From an uncultured Phenylobacterium sp. (GTDB taxonomy: Bacteria; Pseudomonadota; Alphaproteobacteria; Caulobacterales; Caulobacteraceae): a stretch of 6,162 bases of DNA. This document shows positions 1 through 5,816 of this stretch, one piece after another; positions within the stretch are counted from its first letter, which is position 1; each line of letters opens with the position of its first letter. The stretch spans positions 1 to 6,162 of the forward strand of contig CAMFHW010000266.1 in NCBI GenBank assembly GCA_945952175.1. Reading direction: 5' to 3'. Both the position numbers and the translations under genes were made by a program. Under the pieces are notes generated by a model. It had not been told where the DNA came from, ran no database searches, and saw only the letters and a list, made by a program, of their open reading frames with translations.

Positions 1-1032
1 GCACGGGCTGCGGGGCCCATAGACCTGGACGTTGAACTTGCTCGCCTCGGACATCGGGCCCGCCAAGGCGAGGTTCCAGAGGTCGTCGGCGCGCAGGCCC
101 GACGCGTTGAAATAGGCGTCGTCCACGCACTTGATCGGCGAGGGATAGACGTTGGTGGTGCAGTCGCCCGCGGGATTGGCCAGGTAGGCCTTGGCGACGG
201 CCACGGCCTGGGCCCAGTTGCCCGAGATGTTGTCCCAGTCGTAGCCCAGGCGCTTGATCATGCCGAGCGACAGGTCCTGGTAGTCGTTCTCCCGGCGCCG
301 CGACCAGTCGTAGAAGCCGGTCAGGGTCATGTCGCCGAGCGGCTGGACGAACTTGAAATCGATCTGCTGCTGCTTCTGCTCCCCGTCGCCCTTCCACTTG
401 TCGGCGTGCTGGTCGGCGAAGGAGATGTAGGCCCGCGCGCCGGTCGGCAACTCGCCCGATTCCAGGCGGGCGAAGATGCGGTAGGTGTTGTCGGTCCCGT
501 AGGTCCCGGCCAGGTAGGCGCCCATGTGGTCGGACGGGGCGCGGCTCATGAACTTCAGCGTGCCGCCGAGGTTGGAGGTCGAGGCCGTGGCCAGCGAGCC
601 GGCGCCCTGGGCCAGTTCCACCCCGCCCAGGTCTTCCGAGGCGATGGCGCGGCTGATGTGCAGGCCGTTGAAGTTGCCATAGCTCATGTCGCCCAGCGGC
701 ACGCCGTCGAGGGTGAAGCCCAACTGGTTCTGGTTGAAGCCGCGGATCGAGATGCGGGTCGACCATTCGTAGGCGCCGAAGGCGTCCGCCGACTGGAAGT
801 TCACGCCGGGCAGCTTCTCGACCATCTTGATCGGGCTGGTGCCGGGGGCGGCCTGCTCGATGTCCTTGACCTGAATGGCCTGGACCTGGCGGCTCTCGCC
901 CTGTCCGTAGATCACCACTTCCTCGACATTGGCGGCGCCGTCGGCCGCGGCCGCGGCGTCCGCCGCCAGAGCCTGGCCCGCCATCAGAAGGAGCGCGGCT
1001 ATGCCGGCTCCGGCCATCAGTTGCAGTTTCAT
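1..1032 (-). CDS. TonB-dependent outer-membrane receptor, N-terminal part (runs off left edge)
   Basis: This is the first 344 codons of a TonB-dependent receptor, which uses proton-motive energy delivered by TonB to import a bulky substrate across the outer membrane. Reading the minus strand from ATG at 1032, residues 1-23 form a signal peptide (basic start, hydrophobic core, Ala-Leu-Ala end). A TonB box-like EEVVIYG lies at 37-43. The plug domain follows at about 50-165, with the family landmarks ISIRGFN (94-100), TLDGVP (107-112) and a GAGS...SNLGGTL segment near 143-159. The first barrel strands begin after that, with Tyr, Phe and Asp-rich alternation. A GGGGA about six bases before the ATG can serve as ribosome binding site. 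The frame stays open to base 1, so roughly the last half to two thirds of a usual receptor is missing. The substrate cannot be told from this part; siderophores or plant-derived sugars are common in Caulobacterales. The gene is divergent from ettA. Confidence 0.93.
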   Translation of the reverse strand, partial: MKLQLMAGAGIAALLLMAGQALAADAAAAADGAANVEEVVIYGQGESRQVQAIQVKDIEQAAPGTSPIKMVEKLPGVNFQSADAFGAYEWSTRISIRGFNQNQLGFTLDGVPLGDMSYGNFNGLHISRAIASEDLGGVELAQGAGSLATASTSNLGGTLKFMSRAPSDHMGAYLAGTYGTDNTYRIFARLESGELPTGARAYISFADQHADKWKGDGEQKQQQIDFKFVQPLGDMTLTGFYDWSRRRENDYQDLSLGMIKRLGYDWDNISGNWAQAVAVAKAYLANPAGDCTTNVYPSPIKCVDDAYFNASGLRADDLWNLALAGPMSEASKFNVQVYGPRSPC

Positions 1033-1221
1033 GATCTATCCCCGTCTTGTGCGCATTGGCGCAATCGGCGTCGCCTAACGGCGCTATGCGACGGGACGGA
1101 TTCGGTTTGGCGCCGTGCGCAAGAAGCTTCGATGACAGCCGCCGACATTGCGCCGACGGCCCCGGCCCGCTATCTCCGCCCGCGAATTCCCCACTTCGAG
1201 ACGAGCGAGCGCGGACGCCCC
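1033..1221. other. Divergent intergenic region between receptor gene and ettA
   Basis: These 189 bases must hold the control signals for both flanking genes. I see a small inverted repeat ATTG-GCG-CAAT at 1055-1065 but no convincing -35/-10 pair for either direction. An in-frame ATG at 1132 would add 30 residues (starting MTAADIAP) to EttA. This extension is rich in Ala, Pro and Arg and is not part of the family, so I treat it as leader. Confidence 0.5.
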
Positions 1222-2889
1222 ATGGCGCAGCAGTACATTTTCCAGATGCAAGGCCTGACCAAGGCCTATCCCGGCGGCAAGAAGGTGTTCGAGAACATCT
1301 GGCTGTCGTTCTATTCCGACGCCAAGATCGGTGTGGTGGGGGTCAACGGCTCGGGCAAGTCGACCCTGCTGAAGATCATGGCCGGCATCGACAAGGAGTT
1401 CAACGGCGAGGCCAAGGCGGCCGACGGCGTGAAGATGGGCTACCTGGAGCAGGAGCCGCACCTCGACGACAGCCTGAACGTTCGCCAGAACGTCGAGGCC
1501 TGGTGCGAGGAAAAGCAGCTCGTCAGCCGCTACAACGAGGTCGCCGCCAAGCTGGGCGAGGACTACACCGACGAGCTCATGGAGGAGATGACCGCCCTTC
1601 AGGAGAAGATCGACGCCGGCGACATGTGGGACATCGACTCCAAGGTCGAGATGGCCATGGACGCGCTGCGCTGCCCGCCGGACGACTGGGCGACGACCAA
1701 CCTGTCGGGGGGTGAGAAGCGCCGCGTGGCGCTGGCGCGCCTGCTGCTCTCCAAGCCCGACATGCTGCTGCTGGACGAACCGACCAACCATCTGGACGCC
1801 GAGTCGGTGGCCTGGCTGCAGCACCACCTCGAAGCCTTCCCAGGCTGCGTGATCCTCGTGACCCACGACCGCTACTTCCTGGACCAGGTCACCAAGTGGA
1901 CGCTGGAGCTCGATCGCGGCAAGGGCATCCCCTACGAGGGCAACTATTCCGGCTGGCTGGAACAGAAGACCAAGCGGATCGTCCAGGAGCAGTCCGAGAG
2001 CGAGGCCCGCCAGCGCGCGATGAAGCGCGAACTGGAATGGGTGCGGTCCGGCGCCAAGGCCCGCCAGGCCAAGTCCAAGGCCCGTCTGGCCGCCTATGAC
2101 GAGATGGTCCGCGAGCAGGAGAATTCCCGCCAAGCCCAGACCTTCGCCACCATCCAGATCCCGCCCGGCCCGCGCCTCGGCAACGTGGTGCTGGAGGCCG
2201 ACAAGCTGAGCAAGTCCTATGGCGACAAGGTGCTGTTCGAGGACCTCTCGTTCAAGCTGCCGCCCAACGGCATCGTCGGCGTGATCGGCCCGAACGGCGC
2301 CGGCAAGTCGACCCTTTTCCGCATCATCACCGGCCAGGAGCAGCCCGACAGCGGGACCTTCCGCCTGGGCGAGACCGTGAAGCTCTCCTATGTGGACCAG
2401 AGCCGCGACGCGCTCGATCCCAACAAGACCATCTGGCAGGAGGTCTCCCAGGGCCTCGACATCCTCACGGTCGGCAAGCGCGAGATCAACACGCGCTCCT
2501 ATGTGGGCTCGTTCAACTTCAAGGGCGGCGACCAGCAGAAGAAGGTGGGCCTGCTCTCGGGCGGTGAGCGCAACCGTGTCCACCTGGCCAAGACGCTGAC
2601 CACCGGCGGCAACGTCATCCTGCTCGACGAACCGACCAACGACCTCGACATCGAGACCCTGCAGAACCTGGAAGAGGCGCTCGACGAGTTCGCCGGCTGC
2701 GCCGTGGTCATCAGCCACGACCGCTGGTTCCTCGACCGCCTGTGCACCCACATCCTCGCCTTCGAAGGCGACAGCCATGTGGAATGGTTCGAAGGCAACT
2801 TCGAAGCCTACGAAGAGGACAAGAAGCGCCGCCTCGGCGCCGACAGCCTCATCCCCCACCGGATCAAGTTCCACAAGTTCGGGCGGTAG
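1222..2889 (+). CDS. ettA: Energy-dependent translational throttle protein EttA (ABC-F ATPase)
   Basis: EttA is a soluble ABC-F protein that binds the ribosomal E site and gates early elongation according to the ATP/ADP ratio. The product is 555 residues, the length I recall for E. coli EttA, and it aligns along its whole length with that protein as I recall it. Domain 1 has Walker A GVNGSGKST (40-48), signature LSGGE (161-165) and Walker B with catalytic Glu (MLLLDEPTNHLD, 181-192, Glu186). An arm insertion lies near 90-150. The charged interdomain linker spans about 240-325 and includes LEWVRSGAKARQAKSKARL. Domain 2 has GPNGAGKST (356-364), LSGGER (445-450) and VILLDEPTNDLD (465-476, Glu470), and SHDRWFLDR follows. 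All ATPase residues are intact. I chose ATG 1222 because MAQQYIFQMQ matches the family start. The frame is open far upstream, but that part lies antisense to the receptor gene. The ribosome binding site is weak. It is probably transcribed alone. Confidence 0.96.
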   Translation: MAQQYIFQMQGLTKAYPGGKKVFENIWLSFYSDAKIGVVGVNGSGKSTLLKIMAGIDKEFNGEAKAADGVKMGYLEQEPHLDDSLNVRQNVEAWCEEKQLVSRYNEVAAKLGEDYTDELMEEMTALQEKIDAGDMWDIDSKVEMAMDALRCPPDDWATTNLSGGEKRRVALARLLLSKPDMLLLDEPTNHLDAESVAWLQHHLEAFPGCVILVTHDRYFLDQVTKWTLELDRGKGIPYEGNYSGWLEQKTKRIVQEQSESEARQRAMKRELEWVRSGAKARQAKSKARLAAYDEMVREQENSRQAQTFATIQIPPGPRLGNVVLEADKLSKSYGDKVLFEDLSFKLPPNGIVGVIGPNGAGKSTLFRIITGQEQPDSGTFRLGETVKLSYVDQSRDALDPNKTIWQEVSQGLDILTVGKREINTRSYVGSFNFKGGDQQKKVGLLSGGERNRVHLAKTLTTGGNVILLDEPTNDLDIETLQNLEEALDEFAGCAVVISHDRWFLDRLCTHILAFEGDSHVEWFEGNFEAYEEDKKRRLGADSLIPHRIKFHKFGR

Positions 2890-2903
2890 CGCGACGCGCG
2901 ATA

Positions 2904-2934
2904 TTGACGCGCATGCAATCGGTTATGCTATCCC
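2904..2934 (+). promoter_or_regulatory. Candidate housekeeping promoter for the RTX gene
   Basis: TTGACGC at 2904-2910 and GCTATCCC at 2927-2934 resemble the Caulobacter housekeeping sigma-factor elements TTGACGS and GCTANAWC. The hexamers TTGACG and GCTATC are 17 bases apart, and the downstream element lies about 55 bases before the RTX start codon. The gap between the two Caulobacter-type motifs is 16 bases, a little longer than the usual 10-14, so this is only a candidate. No convincing terminator for ettA was found between 2890 and this site. Confidence 0.4.
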
Positions 2935-2979
2935 AGGGTGTGACTTAGGGGCGTCGCGTTGGCGCTCCTTCGTTCGCCC

Positions 2980-2985
2980 GGGGGA
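2980..2985 (+). promoter_or_regulatory. Ribosome binding site deciding the RTX start
   Basis: GGGGGA ends three bases before ATG 2989. It supports that ATG over the in-frame TTG at 2959, which would add ten residues and has no comparable purine stretch before it. Confidence 0.5.
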
Positions 2986-2988
2986 CAC

Positions 2989-4527
2989 ATGGCGAGCCAG
3001 ATCGTTCTCAATTCGCTGCACAATACCGTCGATAGCTTCAACTACAGCGGTCAATCAGCGGACTTCGTCGGGCTGTCCTTCGATCTGTCAGCCTTCAAGG
3101 CGCCTGACACCGTCTCCGTGACGGTCAATTGGCACATGTTCTTGAACGTGGGGGATCCGGGTCTTGCTGGGACGCTCTTCCAGGTGGGCGGCGGCGCAAA
3201 TTCGGCCTTCGACTATCGGTTCGACCTCGTTTCCGACATCGCTTCCTATTCCAGGCTCGGAATAGATGTCCTTGGCGCTCGAAGCCTAGCTCTCAAAGTC
3301 GAGTCCGGTATCCAGTTCCACGACTACGGTGGGACGCTGTTGAACGCCGGGTCGGTGTCAAATCTCAGCATTGAAAACGCCGGCTGGCTTCATGCGACCA
3401 CCGACTACACCAGCGCCACCCAGACGGCCGCTATCGTCATGGGAGGCGGGCGCATCGACAACACCTTTGGCATCAGCGCCGAGGGCGAGATCGCGCATGC
3501 GGTCTGGATCGTTTCTGGCGGAAATCACGCTTCCGCGACGATCAACAACAGCGGTGGAATCACCGCGGGCGGGGGGCGCGGTGGGAGCCAGAACGAGCAA
3601 GCGCGCGCGATTGAGACGGACTGGAACGCCACGATCGTCAACTCCGGCAAGATCATCGGCGGGTATGCCGTCCTCTATGACGGATCGCCGACCGATAGTT
3701 CGGCGAGCATCCACATCGACAACAGCGGCCTGCTCCGGGGCAAGATCGCGCTGACCCCTGGCGCGGACGCGATCATCAACACCGGCTCGATCGAGAACGA
3801 GGTCCATCTCGGCGCCGGCGCGGACGTCTTCGATGGCAGGTCGGGGACCCAGACAGGGGCGATCTTCGGCGACGATGGCGCCGACACGCTGAACGGCGGA
3901 TCTGGCGGTGAGAGCCTTGACGGCGGGGCAGGGAATGATTGCGTCTTCGGCGGCGCTGGCGACGACGTGATCACCGACAGCTCGGGGTCGAACTACCTGC
4001 GGGGCGAGGACGGGAACGACTCGATCTCGGGCGGCAGCGGCTTCGACGACATCAACGGCAACCAGGGCAATGACACGGCCCATGGGAACGATGGCGACGA
4101 CTGGGTGGTGGGCGGCAAGGACCAGGACCTGCTCTACGGCGATAACGGCAACGACATCGTCTACGGCAACATGGGCGACGACACCGTCTATGGCGGGGCG
4201 GGTAACGACTGGGTGCGGGGCGGCCAGAGCAATGACAGCGTCTCGGGCGGCGACGGCGACGACTGGCTGTGGGGCGACCGCGGCGACGACACGATCTCCG
4301 GCGGCGCGGGGGCGGACATCTTCCACAGCTTCTCTGGCGCGGGGATCGACCGCATCGTCGACTTCAGCGTGGCCGAGGGCGACAAGGTGCAGCTCGATCC
4401 CGGCACGACCTACACGGTCCGCCAGGTCGGCTCCGACACGGTCATCGACCTCGGCGGCGGCGACCGGGTGATCCTCGTCGGCGTCACCGCCTCCACCCTG
4501 CCGGCCGGGACCATTCTCGTCGGCTAG
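2989..4527 (+). CDS. RTX calcium-binding protein with beta-solenoid-like middle, predicted type I secretion substrate
   Basis: This 512-residue protein has no N-terminal signal peptide, as expected for a substrate exported in one step by a type I ABC/HlyD/TolC-like channel. Four parts can be seen. Residues 1-115 are an unrecognised domain. Residues 117-268 carry seven spaced rungs of the type (I/L)xN(S/T/A)Gx(I/L), suggesting a right-handed beta-helix. Residues 294-446 are 17 contiguous nonapeptides of RTX type (GGxGxDxUx), which bind calcium and fold after export. Residues 447-512 are a serralysin-like tail (DRIVDF, then DKVQLDP, DTVIDLGGGDRVILVGV, ending TILVG), the usual place of the secretion signal. 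There is one cysteine, C318, unusual because RTX proteins normally lack it. No protease zinc motif or other catalytic signature was seen. Likely roles are adhesin, matrix or surface-layer-associated protein, but that is inference. No transporter genes are in the window. It converges with the downstream transducer gene. Confidence 0.88.
   Translation: MASQIVLNSLHNTVDSFNYSGQSADFVGLSFDLSAFKAPDTVSVTVNWHMFLNVGDPGLAGTLFQVGGGANSAFDYRFDLVSDIASYSRLGIDVLGARSLALKVESGIQFHDYGGTLLNAGSVSNLSIENAGWLHATTDYTSATQTAAIVMGGGRIDNTFGISAEGEIAHAVWIVSGGNHASATINNSGGITAGGGRGGSQNEQARAIETDWNATIVNSGKIIGGYAVLYDGSPTDSSASIHIDNSGLLRGKIALTPGADAIINTGSIENEVHLGAGADVFDGRSGTQTGAIFGDDGADTLNGGSGGESLDGGAGNDCVFGGAGDDVITDSSGSNYLRGEDGNDSISGGSGFDDINGNQGNDTAHGNDGDDWVVGGKDQDLLYGDNGNDIVYGNMGDDTVYGGAGNDWVRGGQSNDSVSGGDGDDWLWGDRGDDTISGGAGADIFHSFSGAGIDRIVDFSVAEGDKVQLDPGTTYTVRQVGSDTVIDLGGGDRVILVGVTASTLPAGTILVG
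3337..3792 (+). repeat. Degenerate Asn-Ser-Gly rung repeats in the RTX protein
   Basis: Seven copies of a seven-residue core (I/L)xN(S/T/A)Gx(I/L) begin at residues 117, 128, 156, 185, 216, 243 and 262. Examples are INNSGGI, IVNSGKI and IINTGSI; the copy IDNTFGI departs at the Gly. Spacing is mostly 27-31 residues, typical of beta-solenoid coils with loops of variable length. The repeat is visible in protein only; the DNA copies have diverged. Confidence 0.6.
3868..4326 (+). repeat. 17 tandem RTX nonapeptide repeats (27-base period)
   Basis: Residues 294-446 divide exactly into 17 nine-residue units without any gap (17 x 9 = 153). Good units are GGAGNDWVR, GGDGDDWLW, GDRGDDTIS and GGAGADIFH. 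Weak units are the fifth (DSSGSNYLR) and the tenth (GGKDQDLLY). The paired Gly and Asp positions form the calcium-binding parallel beta-roll. Three units (9, 13, 15) carry Trp next to the core hydrophobic position. Shared 27-base phasing makes this stretch prone to unit gain or loss and to long open frames on the other strand. Confidence 0.93.
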
Positions 4528-4535
4528 GGTCGGGG

Positions 4536-5297
4536 CTAACCGCCAGCTTTGAACTCGACCCGATAGACCTTGCCGCCGAACCGCGGATCGCCGCGCGGCA
4601 GGCATTGCTGCAGCGCTTGGAGCGCCGCTGCTTCGGCGCTGAGCTGGGTCGGGTCGAGAGGGGTATTGGCGGCGCGGAGCACGACCGGCGGCTTGTCGAG
4701 CTTTGAGGCCCCGTCCAATGAGAGTTCCAGGCTGACCGAGCGGTTGAGGCGCCCGCCGATGTCGCGCCAGCAAGGTTCGATGCGGCCCCAGAGCTCACCT
4801 GTCGAAGCTCGACCGCGAACCTGATTGTCCTGGCCCTGGGGGCCTTTGGCGAGGGTCTCGGACGATTGCGGCGAGCCGGAGGGCGCGGGCCGCGCCTGGC
4901 CGGTCTTGGCCGTGGGCGTTGTCGAGGACTGCAGGCGCTCGGCCAGGGCGGCGAAGCCGCTGAGATTGGGATGCGGGCCGGCTGGGGCGACAACGCCCCG
5001 GTCGGCGAAGCGGGCCTTGAGCAGCGCCATCGGGGCGCTGCTGGCGGGTTCAGGCGCCGCGGCGTCCGTGGTCAGGGCGGAGGCGTCGACCAGGCTCACC
5101 TGCATGCCGGGCGCCTCGTTTCCGGCGGTCTCGCCGGCGGCGCTGACCAGGTCGCCGGCCGCACCGCCGAAGATCAGAATGAGGATCGCCAAGTGGGCCG
5201 CAGCGGAGGCGGCGAACCACGCGAAGGCCCTCTGGCGCTCGGCCGCGCGGCGGGACGGAACTGGCCGCGCCTGCGACGCCGTGGCCGAGATGGACAT
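4536..5297 (-). CDS. TonB/TolA-like energy-transducing inner-membrane protein
   Basis: The 253-residue product has the layout of a TonB/TolA-type transducer, which links proton flow through an ExbB/ExbD or TolQ/TolR motor to the outer membrane. Residues 1-23 are basic and cytoplasmic. One transmembrane helix spans about 24-45 and contains S31-x3-H35, the motif used by TonB and TolA to couple to the motor. A long low-complexity periplasmic linker rich in Ala, Pro, Ser and Gly runs to about 165. The C-terminal domain (about 167-251) has W170-x5-C176-W177, a DGASKLDKPPVVLRA strand, a helix AEAAALQALQQC and a final strand YRVEF. C176 and C232 could form a disulfide as in the TolA C-terminal domain. 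The linker lacks the long Pro-Glu/Pro-Lys run of classical TonB, so TolA-like is equally possible. No motor genes are adjacent. It converges on the RTX gene (8 bases apart, no hairpin seen) and is divergent from pseudopilin genes. Confidence 0.75.
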   Translation of the reverse strand: MSISATASQARPVPSRRAAERQRAFAWFAASAAAHLAILILIFGGAAGDLVSAAGETAGNEAPGMQVSLVDASALTTDAAAPEPASSAPMALLKARFADRGVVAPAGPHPNLSGFAALAERLQSSTTPTAKTGQARPAPSGSPQSSETLAKGPQGQDNQVRGRASTGELWGRIEPCWRDIGGRLNRSVSLELSLDGASKLDKPPVVLRAANTPLDPTQLSAEAAALQALQQCLPRGDPRFGGKVYRVEFKAGG

Positions 5298-5310
5298 GTG
5301 GAAAAAAGCT

Positions 5311-5322
5311 TAGTCTAGACTA
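5311..5322. promoter_or_regulatory. Perfect 12-base palindrome, possible operator
   Basis: TAGTCTAGACTA reads the same on both strands and lies 14 bases upstream of the transducer start codon. It would sit at or near the promoter or leader of that minus-strand gene. No regulator family is recognised from it. Confidence 0.45.
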
Positions 5323-5338
5323 CAGGTTGCGTAACCTG
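5323..5338. promoter_or_regulatory. Inverted repeat CAGGTT-N4-AACCTG, possible operator
   Basis: Six-base arms flank GCGT. The repeat starts directly after the neighbouring palindrome. It could be a dimeric repressor or activator site, or a short hairpin in a leader; the lack of a following T run argues against a terminator. Confidence 0.45.
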
Positions 5339-5355
5339 GTGTATATGATGACACC
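5338..5355. promoter_or_regulatory. Inverted repeat GGTGT-N8-ACACC, possible operator
   Basis: Five-base arms flank an AT-rich eight-base centre (ATATGATG), and two outer C:G pairs extend the symmetry after one mismatch. The centre also contains TATGAT (5344-5349), similar to a -10 box for the rightward pseudopilin genes, although no good -35 lies at the right distance. Confidence 0.4.
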
Positions 5356-5416
5356 GGGGTTGCAACGCTGAGGGGCGCAGCGATTGAAGGTTTTTGCGAG
5401 CGACGGGCCCACCGAC

Positions 5417-5423
5417 GGAGGGG
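5417..5423 (+). promoter_or_regulatory. Strong ribosome binding site deciding the first pseudopilin start
   Basis: GGAGGGG lies three bases before GTG 5427. It favours that codon over the in-frame TTG at 5394, and it gives the short leader ending in Gly that prepilin peptidase needs. Confidence 0.75.
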
Positions 5424-5426
5424 CGA

Positions 5427-5816
5427 GTGACGTCGCGCGAGCGTTCGGGTTCGGAGGGATTCGCCGCGGTGGACGCCCTGGTGGCGCTGCTAGTCCTGTC
5501 CGTCGTGCTGATGATGAGTTTTCAGGCGCTACATCAGGCCGGGCGGGTGGCCTTGGCGGCGGCGGAGACCCGGCGTGCGGAGACGCGGCTGAGCGCCCTG
5601 TTGCAGACCTCGCCACGGGACTTCGACGTGCACGAAGGAGCGGGGGACGGGTTCACCTGGCGGGTCGAGACCGACGCCACCGGGGCGGAGCGTCCGATCG
5701 AGGTCTGCCGACGCGCGGCGAGCCTGCACAGCGAGGCCAGCGGCCGCACCTACAAGGCCGCCACCCTGGAGACTTGCCCCTCGCCGGTCGATGCGCCGAC
5801 CACGGATACACCCTGA
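5427..5816 (+). CDS. Type II secretion-like pseudopilin (prepilin-type N-terminus, Asp at +5)
   Basis: The 129-residue product is a prepilin-like protein, expected to sit in the inner membrane, be cleaved and N-methylated by a prepilin peptidase, and join a short periplasmic pseudopilus. From GTG 5427 the leader is eleven residues (MTSRERSGSEG), cleaved before F12. A hydrophobic helix runs to about residue 33 (ALVALLVLSVVLMMSF) and continues as an amphipathic Ala/Arg-rich helix to about 60. A small globular domain follows with FTWRVE (76-81) and two cysteines, C94 and C117, perhaps a disulfide. The fifth mature residue is Asp16 where most pilins have Glu. Size and layout resemble minor pseudopilins such as GspI, but I cannot assign the subunit. 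It is the first gene after the divergent control region and overlaps the next gene by 43 bases. Confidence 0.75.
   Translation: MTSRERSGSEGFAAVDALVALLVLSVVLMMSFQALHQAGRVALAAAETRRAETRLSALLQTSPRDFDVHEGAGDGFTWRVETDATGAERPIEVCRRAASLHSEASGRTYKAATLETCPSPVDAPTTDTP

Noticed and set aside
406..1221. In-frame upstream extension of ettA by 272 codons
   Set aside because: It lies mostly antisense to the receptor gene, has Gly/Ala/Arg-rich shadow composition, and EttA proteins begin at the equivalent of ATG 1222.
1084..2874. 596-codon open frame opposite ettA
   Set aside because: It is antisense to a gene with every motif intact. Its Leu/Val/Gly/Ala/Asp-rich composition is what high third-position GC gives on the opposite strand, and no domain is recognisable.
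2891..2957. GCGACGC ... GCGTCGC inverted repeat as a terminator after ettA
   Set aside because: The arms are 53 bases apart with no T run, and the second arm lies downstream of the candidate promoter, so the match is probably chance in GC-rich DNA.
3868..4326. Possible CRISPR-like or satellite DNA array
   Set aside because: The 27-base period is the coding period of RTX nonapeptides in an open frame. Units are contiguous and diverged, with no constant repeat and unique spacer pattern.
3358..4773. 471-codon open frame opposite the RTX gene
   Set aside because: It mirrors the 27-base RTX repeats (recurring VVA/AVD/HPV patterns) and spans two real genes on different strands. There is no signal or domain.
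4825..5318. Two plus-strand frames opposite the transducer gene
   Set aside because: The minus-strand product has a transmembrane helix, an S-x3-H motif and a TolA-like end; the plus-strand frames show only Gly/Ala/Arg-rich shadow sequence.
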